DNA of 64,000 nt from Streptomyces venezuelae (GCF_008642315.1 NZ_CP029192.1:2418001-2482000), one strand, 5' to 3'. Shown: positions 16,782-25,937, numbered from the stretch's first letter. The notes: generated by a model not told the origin, from the sequence alone. Translations and numbers: made by a program.

Positions 16782-17197
16782 GCGACGAACAGGCAGTGGG
16801 CGACGACCGGCCGGTGGGCATCGACGAGTTGCTGGAGCGCGTACGGCTCGACCTCGACCGGCTCTCTCCGGAGGAGGCGTACCAAACCGCCGAGGCCGGT
16901 GGCCTGCTGGTCGACATCCGCTATGCGGCGCTGCGGGAGCGGGACGGGCTGATCCCCGGCGCACTCGTCGTCGAGCGCAATGAGTTGGAGTGGCGCCTCG
17001 ATCCCCAGGGCAGTCATCGTGCTCCGGAGGCCACGGGCCACGATCTGCCCGTCGTCGTCATCTGCAACGAGGGATACGCGTCCAGCCTCGCGGCCGTCTC
17101 CTTGCGGCAGTTGGGGCTCCGCCACGCCACCGACCTCACGGGAGGCTTCCAGGCGTGGCGGGCGGCGGGGCTGCCCGTGGTGACCACCGAGTCATGA
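16778..17197 (+). CDS. Rhodanese-domain sulfurtransferase
   Basis: A 139-residue single-domain rhodanese. GTG 16778 overlaps the stop of the preceding gene. The active-site loop VICNEGYASS gives the persulfide-forming C96; LVDIRYA and DLTGGFQAWRAAGLPV are typical rhodanese end motifs. The extended N-terminus (about 25 residues) is acidic. The pairing with a cysteine dioxygenase-like enzyme and a Cys leader suggests handling of sulfane sulfur from cysteine, by analogy with persulfide dioxygenase-rhodanese pairs. Confidence 0.9.
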   Translation: MSDEQAVGDDRPVGIDELLERVRLDLDRLSPEEAYQTAEAGGLLVDIRYAALRERDGLIPGALVVERNELEWRLDPQGSHRAPEATGHDLPVVVICNEGYASSLAAVSLRQLGLRHATDLTGGFQAWRAAGLPVVTTES

Positions 17198-17238
17198 GAC
17201 CGGCCCGCGCCGCCCGGCCCGGCCCCTGACCGCGCCGC

Positions 17239-19803
17239 CTACTCCTTGGCCGTCGCCACCGTGACAGGGCGCGGCCTCAGGGCGGCGCGGCCCGGCAGGG
17301 CGGTCGCGGTCAGGGCGAGCAGGCCGGCGACGGCGAGCACGGAGACGTACACCAGAGGGACGACCGTCGGCGCCGCGCTCCCGGTCATGCCGATGCTGAA
17401 CGCGGTCAGGACGGCGAGCGCCACCCCGCTGCCGAGCGCGGTGCCGATCAACAGGACGGCCAGAGCCTCGGTCCGGAGCATCCGCAGCACCTGGCGGCGC
17501 GTCGCCCCGGCCAGGCGCAGCATCGCGAACTCACGGATGCGTTCCGAGACGGACATCGCCAGCGTGTTGACGACGGCGATGGCGGTGAAGGCGAGGACGA
17601 GCCCCATCGCCAGCAGGTTCACCTCGGCGTTGGTGCGGCGGCTCTCCGTCTGAAGGCTGTCCGCGGCTGCCGGAGTGAGCACACTCAGGCCCGGGAACTC
17701 ATCGACGGCCGCCGCGAGTTGTTCCTGTGTACGGTCGCTCCTGACGAGGACCGTGGCGGCGAGCGGGTTGTCCACGTGCCCGGCGACCAGGTCGTGCGCC
17801 ATGGTCAGATCCCCGAAGCCGAGCCCGCGTGCGTAGATGGCGCGCACGGTGAGTTCGGTCTTCGTGCCGTCTCCCAACGTGAGCTTCAGCGTGCTGCCCG
17901 GCTTCAGCCCGAGCCGGTCGGCGGCCAGTTCACTGACGGCGACGTCTTCCGCGCCGAGGTCCTCGATCGATCCGGCGGTGACGTCCGGATCCCAGGTCCG
18001 GGCGAGGTTCTCGGGAGTGACGCCCTGCGCGGGGTACTTGTCGAGCCCCACGCGCACTGTCGTGCGGACGACCTCGGTGGCGGCTTCCACCCCGCCGGTC
18101 GTACGCAGCTTCCGCGCGGCCTGCGCCGGAACGCCGGGGCCCTGGGCGGCCAGCACCCAGTTCGCGCGGATGCCGTCGCGGGCCTGGGCGCGGGCCGCGT
18201 CGTCGAGGGTGGGCTGGACGAAGAGGACGGTGCAGGCCATGCCGGTGAGGAGGGCGAGCGGTGTCACGACGGCGGCCATGCGGGCCGCGTTTCCGCGTAG
18301 GTTGGCGTGGGCGAGCTTGCCGCCGGGACCGGTCATCCGCAGCGGGCCCCGCAGGAGTGCGGCCGCCGCTCGGACGACGAACGGGCCCAGGAGTGCGATG
18401 GCGCCGGCGAAGACCACGACCGTCAGGAACGTCACGGGGGTCGACGCCGCCTCGGTGCGGAGCACGCTCAGCACGGCGACCAGGACGACGCCACCGACAA
18501 GCAGCACCAGACCGGCGACGATCCTGCTCCAGGCGGGCCGTCGGCGCTCGACCCGCGCCTCGGAGAGGGCCTGCGCCGGGCGGATGCGGACGACCCTTCT
18601 CCCGGCGATACGTGCGGCGGCCCAGGCGCCCAGCACGGCGGCCCCGACTGCGACGAGGGGCGGGAAGACGCTGACGGTGCGCTCGAGGGTGGCGGGCACG
18701 GCGCCCGTCGCCACGAACCGCTCGTGCAGCCAACCGCCGAGCGGGAGCCCGGCGAGGGCACCGACGGCGCCCGCCACCCCACCGACGATCACTGCCTCAC
18801 GGCCGAGAAGCCTCCGGATCTGCTTCGGGGTCGCGGCGACGGCACGCAGCAGTGCGAGTTCGCGGTGGCGTTGCTGGATGGAGAGGGCGAAGGTGCCGAC
18901 CACCACGAGGACGGCGACGAGGAGGGAGGTGCCGCCCATGGCCCCGCCCATACTGACGAGCTTGACGCGCGCTCCCGCCGCGTCCAGGAACTCCACGGGA
19001 CCCCGGTCGTCCTCGGCGCTGACCTGCGCCGACGTTCCTTCGACGGCCTGCTCCACCGCCTTCTTCAGCTCGGTGACGGTGGTGCCGTCGGTCGGTACCA
19101 CGCCGAAGGCGGTGATCTTTCCGGGGTGTGCGGCGAGCCGTTCGGCCTCCTCGGAGGAGAAGAAGAGCGACGTCTGGTGCCGCAGGGCGCCGTTCTCGGG
19201 CGCGGCCACTCCGGTGATGCGGTAGTCGCGCGGGCTCTGCGTCGACTGGACGGTGAGGCGGTCGCCGGGGCGCAGCCCCGCCCGTTCGGCGAGGCCGCGG
19301 TCGATCACGAGATCGTGCGAGGTCCGCGGGGCCTTGCCGTCGACGAGACGGAAGGGGGTGAGGGCGGCGGACTCCCAGGCGTGCCCGTACGTGGGTGTGT
19401 CGCCCCCGTCGGCAGGCCCCGCTCCCGTGGTGGATCCGGGCTTCATCGGCTGCGCGATGAAGGTGAGTTCGGGGACGACCGAGCCGACTCCCGGGGCGCT
19501 CTTGATCCTGCGCTCGATGGCGTCGGCCCGCAGCCACGCGCGTTCGGCGATCGGTTTCGCCTTGTGCTTGACCTTGGTCTTGCCCTTCTTGTGCTTGATC
19601 GTGGTCTGGTGCACGTTCTGATCGGCGGAGACGATCACGGGGGCCGCGGCGTAGCGCTCGGTCTTGATCGTGCCGCGCAGACCGGTTTCCAGGAGAGTGC
19701 CGCAGGCCGTGATCAGGGCCGCGGCGCACATCAGCGCGAGGAAGGCGCCGACGAATCCGCCCTTGCGGTCCCTGACGGTCTGCAGTGCGTAGCGCAGCAT
19801 CAT
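17239..19803 (-). CDS. ABC transporter permease, FtsX/MacB type
   Basis: An 854-residue membrane protein starting at ATG 19803 (MMLRYALQTVRDRK), which overlaps the stop of the regulator gene (ATGA). It has two FtsX repeats, each with an extracytoplasmic MacB-like domain and the typical permease helices: a TM near residues 15-38, a cluster around 295-420, a mid cluster at 450-560, and a C-terminal cluster at 720-850 (SERIREFAMLRLAGATRRQVLRML). A Lys-rich stretch (HKKGKTKVKHK) lies in the first outer domain. No ATPase subunit adjoins it, unlike most such permeases, so its ATPase must be elsewhere or another regulator-permease arrangement applies. Confidence 0.9.
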   Translation of the reverse strand: MMLRYALQTVRDRKGGFVGAFLALMCAAALITACGTLLETGLRGTIKTERYAAAPVIVSADQNVHQTTIKHKKGKTKVKHKAKPIAERAWLRADAIERRIKSAPGVGSVVPELTFIAQPMKPGSTTGAGPADGGDTPTYGHAWESAALTPFRLVDGKAPRTSHDLVIDRGLAERAGLRPGDRLTVQSTQSPRDYRITGVAAPENGALRHQTSLFFSSEEAERLAAHPGKITAFGVVPTDGTTVTELKKAVEQAVEGTSAQVSAEDDRGPVEFLDAAGARVKLVSMGGAMGGTSLLVAVLVVVGTFALSIQQRHRELALLRAVAATPKQIRRLLGREAVIVGGVAGAVGALAGLPLGGWLHERFVATGAVPATLERTVSVFPPLVAVGAAVLGAWAAARIAGRRVVRIRPAQALSEARVERRRPAWSRIVAGLVLLVGGVVLVAVLSVLRTEAASTPVTFLTVVVFAGAIALLGPFVVRAAAALLRGPLRMTGPGGKLAHANLRGNAARMAAVVTPLALLTGMACTVLFVQPTLDDAARAQARDGIRANWVLAAQGPGVPAQAARKLRTTGGVEAATEVVRTTVRVGLDKYPAQGVTPENLARTWDPDVTAGSIEDLGAEDVAVSELAADRLGLKPGSTLKLTLGDGTKTELTVRAIYARGLGFGDLTMAHDLVAGHVDNPLAATVLVRSDRTQEQLAAAVDEFPGLSVLTPAAADSLQTESRRTNAEVNLLAMGLVLAFTAIAVVNTLAMSVSERIREFAMLRLAGATRRQVLRMLRTEALAVLLIGTALGSGVALAVLTAFSIGMTGSAAPTVVPLVYVSVLAVAGLLALTATALPGRAALRPRPVTVATAKE

Positions 19804-20591
19804 GAGGGCTCGGACTCTTTTCGGTTGTCGGAGGAGGGGGCCGAGGAGGCCGCGGGCGCGGGGAAGGCCAGGAAGCGGGTGAGGACGGTGCGAGCGCCGT
19901 CCGGGGTGTCGGCATCGGACCGCTTGTAGCGGTTGAGCAGCGCGATGTACTCCTCGAAGAACTCGCGGAGTTCGGGGAGGGTCAGCCGGATCGTGCCGCG
20001 TGAGTAGGGCAGTGCGTCGGCCCACTCGGCGGGGCTGGGGCCGGTGCGGGTGCCGGTGCTGATGCCGGTGGCAGTGCCGGTGCTGGCGTCGATGCCGGTG
20101 CCGGTGGTGACCCTGGTGCTGGAGGCGTCCGGCCGCTCCTGTCCCCGGCTGCGCTCCCGCTGCAGTTGCGCGAAGAGCTCCAGGTCGGCCGCGTACGAGA
20201 GGCGGTTGAGCTCGTCCATGACTAGCCGCATCTCGGGGCTCTGCCTGCTGCGCGGCGGAAATCGCCGGTCGCCCGGGACGGCGCGCCACCAGCGCTCACG
20301 TCCGTGCCCTGAGCCGCGCGTCTCCTCGACGAAGCCATAGCGGGCGAGTTCGCGCAGGTGGTAGCTGGTCGCACCGGTGTTGAGCCCGAGGGCTCGGGCG
20401 AGCGTCGCGGAGGTGGCCGGTCCGTGCACGGTGAGGTGCTGCAGCATCTGCTGCCGCCGAGGCTGCGCGAGCGCCCTCAGGACGCGCAGGTCACTCAGCT
20501 CTCGCGGGCCCTCGGCCTCGCTCGATTCGTGCGGGCCGTCGGCCCGGGTCGCGGGCCGTTCCGCGCGGGACCTGCCAGGTTCCTCTGCCAT
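19800..20591 (-). CDS. ArsR-type winged-helix transcriptional regulator
   Basis: A 263-residue regulator starting at ATG 20591 (MAEEPGRSRAERP). The HTH is near residues 35-115 (LRVLRALAQPRRQQMLQHLTVHG; LGLNTGATSYHLRELARYGFVEE). A C-terminal helical part follows, split by a Thr-Gly-rich linker (TGTGIDASTGTATG) encoded by hexamer repeats at about 20040-20110. It is coupled to the FtsX-type permease gene and probably controls that operon and itself, since palindromic sequences lie just upstream. Effector unknown. Confidence 0.85.
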   Translation of the reverse strand: MAEEPGRSRAERPATRADGPHESSEAEGPRELSDLRVLRALAQPRRQQMLQHLTVHGPATSATLARALGLNTGATSYHLRELARYGFVEETRGSGHGRERWWRAVPGDRRFPPRSRQSPEMRLVMDELNRLSYAADLELFAQLQRERSRGQERPDASSTRVTTGTGIDASTGTATGISTGTRTGPSPAEWADALPYSRGTIRLTLPELREFFEEYIALLNRYKRSDADTPDGARTVLTRFLAFPAPAASSAPSSDNRKESEPS

Positions 20592-20593
20592 GC

Positions 20594-20630
20594 GTACACA
20601 GTCGCCTGTGCACAGGTTGCTGTGCACTGC
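20594..20630 (-). promoter_or_regulatory. Palindromic operator candidate upstream of the ArsR-type regulator
   Basis: A perfect palindrome CTGTGCACAG (20606-20615) is followed by a second CTGTGCAC (20620-20627), with a related GTACACAG (20594-20601) nearer the start codon. Repeats of this kind directly before an HTH gene suggest autoregulation. Confidence 0.5.
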
Positions 20631-20735
20631 GGCAACCCGGCGTCTCCGCAGGGGGGTTACCCCCACCCTGCGGAGCCCGAGCCGAGGCACGCGGAGCGTT
20701 CCGGCTGCCGCCCCACCCCCGTGGGGGCGGCCCGC

Positions 20736-21569
20736 TCAGAACCCCTCGTACCCCAGGTCGTCGGTCTCTTCGCCCTCTTCCTCGAGCGCCTGCCGGACCA
20801 CGCGGAGCGCCATGCCCTCGGCGTACCCCTTGCGGGCGAGCATGCCCGCGAGGCGGCGCAGGCGCTTGTCGCGGTCGAGGCCCCGCGTGGAGCGGAGTTT
20901 GCGGGCGACGAGCTCGCGCGCGGTCGCCTCTTCCTGCTCCGCGTCGAGCTGGCCCACGGCCTCGTCGATCAGCGTGGACTCCACGCCTTTGGTGCGCAGC
21001 TCCCGCGCGAGCGCACGGCGGGCCAGACCCCGGCCGTGGTGCCGGGATTCCACCCAGGCGTCCGCGAAGGCGCTGTCGTTGATCAGGCCGACCTCTTCGA
21101 AACGGGAGAGGACCTCTTCCGCGATGTCGTCGGGGATCTCCCGCTTGCGCAGCGCGTCGGCGAGCTGCTTGCGCGTGCGGGGGGTCCCGGTGAGGAGGCG
21201 CAGGCAGATCGCCCGCGCCCGCTCCGCCGGATCCGTGGGCGGCTCCCCCTTCTCGGCCCTCGACGAGGAAGGGGAACCGCTGTCCTGGTGGCCGCCGGGG
21301 CTGTCGGAGTCCCCGAATCGACCGCGGCGGCGTCGGCGCCCACGGCTGCGGCCGCCACCGTCCTGGAAGCCTCCACCGTTTTGGAAGCCTTCGCCGTCCT
21401 GGTATCCCCCGCTCTCCTGGAAGCCTTCGTCCTGGAAACCGTCACCGTCACCCCGGTCGGCGTACCGGCCCGCGCCGTCCTGATCCACACCGCCCCCGTG
21501 GCCCCGCCCGGCAGCACCGGTGCGGCTTTCGGGGGCGGTGTGGTCCGCCCAGTCGGTTCGTCGCGTCAC
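20736..21569 (-). CDS. recX: RecA regulator RecX
   Basis: Modulates RecA filament activity. The 277-residue protein starts at GTG 21569, 3 nt after the recA stop, so it is co-transcribed and translationally linked with recA. The conserved RecX three-helix repeats occupy residues about 115-275 (ARAICLRLLTGTPRTRKQLADAL; LARRALARELRTKGV; RLRRLAGMLARKGY). The first ~110 residues are a Gly/Asp/Gln-rich extension with imperfect FQDGG/FQESGGYQDG repeats and an Arg-rich patch, likely disordered. Such extensions occur in streptomycete RecX. Confidence 0.95.
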   Translation of the reverse strand: MTRRTDWADHTAPESRTGAAGRGHGGGVDQDGAGRYADRGDGDGFQDEGFQESGGYQDGEGFQNGGGFQDGGGRSRGRRRRRGRFGDSDSPGGHQDSGSPSSSRAEKGEPPTDPAERARAICLRLLTGTPRTRKQLADALRKREIPDDIAEEVLSRFEEVGLINDSAFADAWVESRHHGRGLARRALARELRTKGVESTLIDEAVGQLDAEQEEATARELVARKLRSTRGLDRDKRLRRLAGMLARKGYAEGMALRVVRQALEEEGEETDDLGYEGF

Positions 21570-21572
21570 GGA

Positions 21573-22697
21573 CTAGCTCTTGGCCGCCGCGGCCTTGGAC
21601 TTGGCGGCCTTGGCCGCCGGTGCGGGCACCGTCTTGGCGTCGTCGGCAGCCGGGGCAACGGCCGCCGCGTCCGTGCTCGGCTCCTCGGTCGGAGTCTCGG
21701 GCTTCACGCCGACGCCCAGCTTCTCCTTGATCTTCTTCTCGATCTCGTTGGCGAGGTCGGGGTTGTCCTTCAGGAAGTTGCGGGCGTTCTCCTTGCCCTG
21801 ACCGAGCTGGTCGCCCTCGTACGTGTACCAGGCGCCCGCCTTGCGGACGAAGCCGTGCTCGACTCCCATGTCGATCAGGCCGCCCTCGCGGCTGATGCCC
21901 TGGCCGTAGAGGATGTCGAACTCGGCCTGCTTGAAGGGCGGCGCGACCTTGTTCTTGACGACCTTGACGCGGGTGCGGTTGCCCACCGCGTCCGTGCCGT
22001 CCTTCAGGGTCTCGATGCGGCGGATGTCCATGCGCACCGACGCGTAGAACTTCAGCGCCCGGCCACCGGTCGTGGTCTCCGGAGAACCGAACATCACGCC
22101 GATCTTCTCGCGCAGCTGGTTGATGAAGATCGCGGTGGTCTTGGACTGGTTGAGCGCGCTGGTGATCTTTCGCAGCGCCTGGCTCATCAGGCGGGCCTGC
22201 AGACCCACGTGCGAGTCGCCCATCTCGCCCTCGATCTCCGCGCGCGGCACCAGGGCGGCCACGGAGTCGATGACGATCAGGTCGAGGGCGCCGGAGCGGA
22301 CCAGCATGTCGACGATCTCGAGAGCCTGCTCGCCGTTGTCCGGCTGGGACAGGATGAGGTTGTCGATGTCGACGCCGAGCTTCTTCGCGTACTCGGGGTC
22401 GAGGGCGTGCTCCGCGTCCACGAAGGCCACCGCGCCGCCCGCCCGCTGGGCGTTGGCCACGGCGTGCAGGGTGAGGGTCGTCTTACCGGAGGACTCCGGT
22501 CCGTACACCTCCACCACACGGCCGCGGGGGATGCCGCCGACGCCGAGCGCGACGTCGAGCGCGGTCGACCCGGTGGGGATGACCTCGATGGGCTCGTTCG
22601 GCCGCTCGCCCATGCGCATCACTGCGCCCTTGCCGAATTGCCGTTCAATCTGTGCGAGCGCGGCGTCGAGCGCCTTCTCGCGGTCGGTTCCTGCCAT
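21573..22697 (-). CDS. recA: Recombinase RecA
   Basis: Homologous recombination and LexA co-protease. 374 residues from ATG 22697 ([18 protein letters not shown]). Walker A GPESSGKT is at residues 66-73; Walker B ([10 protein letters not shown]), loop L2 and the [13 protein letters not shown] motif are present. The C-terminus is an Ala/Lys-rich tail ([14 protein letters not shown]) typical of Streptomyces RecA. recX follows directly. Upstream lie a LexA box and a RecA-NDp-type promoter, so expression should respond to DNA damage by two routes. Confidence 0.99.
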   Translation of the reverse strand: MAGTDREKALDAALAQIERQFGKGAVMRMGERPNEPIEVIPTGSTALDVALGVGGIPRGRVVEVYGPESSGKTTLTLHAVANAQRAGGAVAFVDAEHALDPEYAKKLGVDIDNLILSQPDNGEQALEIVDMLVRSGALDLIVIDSVAALVPRAEIEGEMGDSHVGLQARLMSQALRKITSALNQSKTTAIFINQLREKIGVMFGSPETTTGGRALKFYASVRMDIRRIETLKDGTDAVGNRTRVKVVKNKVAPPFKQAEFDILYGQGISREGGLIDMGVEHGFVRKAGAWYTYEGDQLGQGKENARNFLKDNPDLANEIEKKIKEKLGVGVKPETPTEEPSTDAAAVAPAADDAKTVPAPAAKAAKSKAAAAKS

Positions 22698-22740
22698 GGG
22701 TTCCACCCGATTTGCTTGAGTCGATCGCTTCACGTCAAAG

Positions 22741-22763
22741 ACGCTAACGCCTGCCACTGACAA
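22741..22763 (-). promoter_or_regulatory. RecA-NDp (PafBC-type) promoter of recA
   Basis: On the minus strand: TTGTCAGTG, 8 bp, TAGCGT. This fits the tTGTCRgtg-N8-TAnnnT consensus of mycobacterial LexA-independent DNA-damage promoters activated by PafBC. The predicted start is about 37 nt upstream of the recA ATG. Confidence 0.8.
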
Positions 22764-22879
22764 TCCGCCCCGACGCCCGTCCAGCCTGTGGATAACTCGA
22801 GGTCATCACCTACCGAAATCCTCTGGAGCGTCCCGGGGACGCCCCCGCCCGCCCCGCAGAATCGCCGCCGGACAACCCA

Positions 22880-22908
22880 TGAGAATGGATGTTCGAATTT
22901 AGTGTCAA
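22880..22908 (-). promoter_or_regulatory. Distal recA promoter with LexA (SOS) box
   Basis: The minus-strand sequence GAACATCCATTC (22883-22894) is the Streptomyces SOS box. It lies between TTGACA (22903-22908) and a -10-like TCTCAT, so LexA bound here would block the promoter. It is about 190 nt upstream of the recA start. Confidence 0.88.
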
Positions 22909-22980
22909 GCGTGGCACGCCGGGGACGGCGGCGCTCGCCGCTGCTCCCCGGCACTCACCGCTACCGGCTCCCGCTCTCCC

Positions 22981-24258
22981 CTACCGGCGCTTGCCCGGCT
23001 TCGGCGAAGAGCCGCCGGGCTCCGCCGGGGCCTCCGGCCGGTTCGGCCCCCGCAGCGCTCGCCGCATCCGGGCGAGGAGAGGCGCTCCGACCCGGCGCCG
23101 GTGCCCGTGCACCCGGGGGTCGTCCGTCACGTCGTACCTCTTCACGTACGCCCCGAGGAACGCCTGCAGCGTCGCGACGGCGGGGATGGCGATGAGCGCC
23201 CCGACCGCGCCGAGGAGCGCCGTGCCCGCGATGACCGAGCCGAACGCGACCGCGGGGTGGATGTCCACGCTCTTGGCGGTGAGCTTCGGCTGCAGCACGT
23301 AGTTCTCGAACTGCTGGTAGATGACCACGAAGACCAGCACCCATAGCGAGTACCAGGGGTCGACCGTGAAGGCGATCAGCATCGGCAGAGCGCCCGCCAG
23401 ATACGTGCCGATGGTGGGGATGAACTGGGACACGAGGCCCACCCACACGGCGAGCACCGGCGCGTAGGGCACTTCGAGCACCTGGAGCAGGATGTAGTGC
23501 GCGATCCCGGAGATCAGCGCCATCAGGCCGCGCGAGTAGAGGTAGCCGCCGGTCTTGTCGACCGCGATCTCCCAGGCCCGCAGCACCTCGGCCTGCTTGG
23601 CGGGCGGCAGCACCGAGCACAGCGCGCGCCGCAGCCTCGGCCCGTCGGCCGCGAAGTAGAACGAGAACAGCAGGATCGTCAGGAGCTGGAAGAGGCCGCC
23701 CAGCACCTGCGCGGAGACGTCCAGGACACCGCTGGCACTGTTCTGCACGTACTTCTGCAGCCAGTCGGAGTGGACCAGGCTGTCCTGGACCTCGACGCGG
23801 GAGAGGTCCGTGTGGAAGGTCTGGTTGATCCAGCTGATGACCTTGTCCAGGTAGTCCGGGAAGTCCTCGACCATGTCGACGATCTGGCCCGCGAGCATCG
23901 ACCCCATCAAGGCGACGAAGCCGGCGCTGGCGATCACGACGCCCAGGAAGACCAGGAACGTGGCGAAGCCCCTGCGCATCCCGCGCGCAGCCATCCAGCT
24001 CACCGCGGGCTCGACCGCGAGCGCCAGGAAGAACGCGATCAATACGTTGATCAACAGCCCGGTCAGCTGATGGAACGCCCAACTGCCCAGCTGGAAGCAG
24101 GCGACGAGCGCGAGGGCGAGAACCATGGCGCGCGGCAGCCAGCGCGGCATGCGGGCGCCGTGCCCTGCCTCGGCCCCGGCGGGGGGCTGTGCGGGCGGCG
24201 TCGTGCCGGGCGGAGCGGTGTCCTGGGTGACCTGCGCGGTCTCGTCTGTCGGTGCCAC
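22981..24258 (-). CDS. AI-2E family (PerM-type) membrane transporter
   Basis: A protein of about 425 residues (GTG 24258, VAPTDETAQV; GTG 24276 is a possible earlier start). A Pro-rich cytosolic N-terminus is followed by about eight transmembrane segments: an N-terminal cluster at residues 45-125, then the characteristic middle soluble region with amphipathic helices (IVDMVEDFPDYLDKVISWIN). The C-terminal cluster holds the conserved FIPTIGTYLAGALPMLIAF and GALIAIPAVATLQ. A basic C-terminal tail ends SPKPGKRR. Family members export autoinducer-2 or other small molecules or act in ion antiport. The substrate here is unknown. It lies downstream of DUF3046 and upstream of recA's promoter, same strand. 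Confidence 0.88.
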   Translation of the reverse strand: MAPTDETAQVTQDTAPPGTTPPAQPPAGAEAGHGARMPRWLPRAMVLALALVACFQLGSWAFHQLTGLLINVLIAFFLALAVEPAVSWMAARGMRRGFATFLVFLGVVIASAGFVALMGSMLAGQIVDMVEDFPDYLDKVISWINQTFHTDLSRVEVQDSLVHSDWLQKYVQNSASGVLDVSAQVLGGLFQLLTILLFSFYFAADGPRLRRALCSVLPPAKQAEVLRAWEIAVDKTGGYLYSRGLMALISGIAHYILLQVLEVPYAPVLAVWVGLVSQFIPTIGTYLAGALPMLIAFTVDPWYSLWVLVFVVIYQQFENYVLQPKLTAKSVDIHPAVAFGSVIAGTALLGAVGALIAIPAVATLQAFLGAYVKRYDVTDDPRVHGHRRRVGAPLLARMRRALRGPNRPEAPAEPGGSSPKPGKRR

Positions 24259-24373
24259 GGAGCAAGTCTCGCCCACGTCGGCGTCGATCGGACGCCACCC
24301 TCACATCTTGGGACGGGCTTGGGACGGCCCACGCGCGCGTGGAGCTTCCCCGGCGTCACCGAACCGCCCCTGG

Positions 24374-24568
24374 TCAGCGCTTTTCGGCGGGTACGTCCAT
24401 GGCCGTGCACACCGCACGCCAGACGTCCTTGGCCTCCCAGCCCGCCTCCAGCGCCTCATGGACCGTACGGCCGCCCAGTTCCGCCATCACATGATCGCGC
24501 GCGAAGGAGTCGGCGTACCCCGCACCGAAGTGGGCCGCCATCCGCTGCCAGAAGACCGTCAACCGCAT
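24374..24568 (-). CDS. DUF3046 family small protein
   Basis: A 64-residue protein (MRLTVFWQRMAAHFGAGYAD) matching the actinobacterial DUF3046 family, whose genes sit near recA in this phylum. It has a helical pattern with conserved FGxxYADSxARDHV and WRAVCTAMDVP. Function unknown. It is followed by the AI-2E transporter gene. Confidence 0.88.
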   Translation of the reverse strand: MRLTVFWQRMAAHFGAGYADSFARDHVMAELGGRTVHEALEAGWEAKDVWRAVCTAMDVPAEKR

Positions 24569-24647
24569 GACTCCAGTATCACGCCCCTGAGGGTGCAGCC
24601 GGGCGCAGGGGGCTCGTCGAGAACGCTTTCCGTCCTACGGTCGGTGC

Positions 24648-25610
24648 ATGGCCGAAACCGGAGCATCCCCCGCAGTGCCCTCACCCGACGCGGCGCTCTC
24701 CCCGCTCGCCCGCGCCGAGCGCTTCGTCTGGCTCACCGCGCGCGTCCTGGAACAGCGACGGTTCGCGTACCACTTCCTCGAAGGCGCGGGCGGCGACGCG
24801 GCCGCGGACGCGGTGGAGACCGCCCTGACCTCGTACGCCACCGCGGACGGCGGGTACGGCTACGCGCTCGAGCCCGATCTCCGCGGCCCCGTGAGCCAGC
24901 CGCTGCACACCGGGCACGCGCTGGGCGTCCTGGACTCGATCCGCCGCTGCGGCGGGCAGCGGGTGGAGCGCGTGTGCCGCTACCTGACGTCGGTGTCGAC
25001 GTCGGAGGGCGCCCTTCCCGCGATCCATCCCAGCCAGCGCGGGTACCCCTCGGCGCCCTTCATGCCGATCGTGGACGACCCGCCCAGCGAGTTGCTCGCC
25101 ACCGGTCCCGTGGTGGGTCTGCTGCACCGCAACGAGGTGTGGCACGCCTGGCTCTTCCGGGCCACGGACTTCTGCTGGACGGCCGTCGAGTCACTGGAGA
25201 AGTCGCATTCCTACGAGATCCAGGCGGCCGTCGCCTTCCTGGACGGTGCGCCGGACCGCCCACGCGCGCGTGCCGCCGCCGACCGTCTGGGCCGCCTCGT
25301 GCGGGCGCAGCGGCTCGTGGCGCTGGATCCGGACGATCTCGACGCCTGTCCGGTGCAGCCCGGCTACGCACCGGGAGAACACCACTTTCCGCACGACTTC
25401 GCGAAAGACCCGGAATCGCTCGCGCGCTCGTGGTTCACCGACGCGGAGATGGAACGCTCCCTCGACTTCCTGGTGCGGGACCAGGCGGCGGACGGCGGCT
25501 GGCCGGTGCGCTGGCGGCAGTGGGCACCCGGCACGTCCATGGAGGCGCGGCCCATCGTCACCATCCAGGCGCTGCGCACGCTCCGGGCGTACGGACGGGA
25601 CATCGCCTGA
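24648..25610 (+). CDS. Hypothetical protein with terpene-cyclase-like alpha/alpha-toroid repeats
   Basis: A 320-residue soluble protein from ATG 24648 (MAETGASPAVPSPDA). Two segments resemble the QW-type repeats of prenyltransferases and squalene-hopene cyclases (ATADGGYGYALEPDL near residue 66; QAADGGWPVRWRQW near 281), within helix-rich sequence. No catalytic DxDD motif is visible, so it is not an evident cyclase. Divergent from DUF3046 (79 nt). I do not recognise a named function; the fold guess is moderate. Confidence 0.75.
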   Translation: MAETGASPAVPSPDAALSPLARAERFVWLTARVLEQRRFAYHFLEGAGGDAAADAVETALTSYATADGGYGYALEPDLRGPVSQPLHTGHALGVLDSIRRCGGQRVERVCRYLTSVSTSEGALPAIHPSQRGYPSAPFMPIVDDPPSELLATGPVVGLLHRNEVWHAWLFRATDFCWTAVESLEKSHSYEIQAAVAFLDGAPDRPRARAAADRLGRLVRAQRLVALDPDDLDACPVQPGYAPGEHHFPHDFAKDPESLARSWFTDAEMERSLDFLVRDQAADGGWPVRWRQWAPGTSMEARPIVTIQALRTLRAYGRDIA

Positions 25611-25631
25611 GAGCGCACCAGGGCTCGTCCC

Positions 25632-25937
25632 TCACCCCGTCAGCGCCCGCAGCCCCGCTGTGACGGCGACGGCCGCGGCGATGACGAGGAACGGCGCGCG
25701 CAGCAGCAGCGCCACGGCCGCTGCCGCGAGCCCTCCCGCCCTCGCGTCCAGGACGAGCGCCCGTCCGTCGGCGAAGGCCTGTTGGGCCGTGAGCGCCGCG
25801 AGGAGAGCGACGGGCAGCAGGGCTGCCATCCGGCGGACGAGCGGGCGTTCCAGTGCCCCCGCCGGCACGAGCAGCCCCGCGAGCTTGACGAGGTAGCAGC
25901 CCACGACGGTCGCTCCGATGGCGATCCAGATGTTCAA
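25632..25937 (-). CDS. azlD: AzlD family branched-chain amino acid exporter subunit
   Basis: A 101-residue protein with three or four hydrophobic helices (LNIWIAIGATVVGCYLVK; RRMAALLPVALLAALTAQQAF). The start is TTG 25937, preceded by GGAGGGAGG. Its TTGA overlaps the azlC stop, so the pair is translationally coupled. AzlC and AzlD together form branched-chain amino acid exporters in known systems. Confidence 0.88.
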   Translation of the reverse strand: MNIWIAIGATVVGCYLVKLAGLLVPAGALERPLVRRMAALLPVALLAALTAQQAFADGRALVLDARAGGLAAAAVALLLRAPFLVIAAAVAVTAGLRALTG

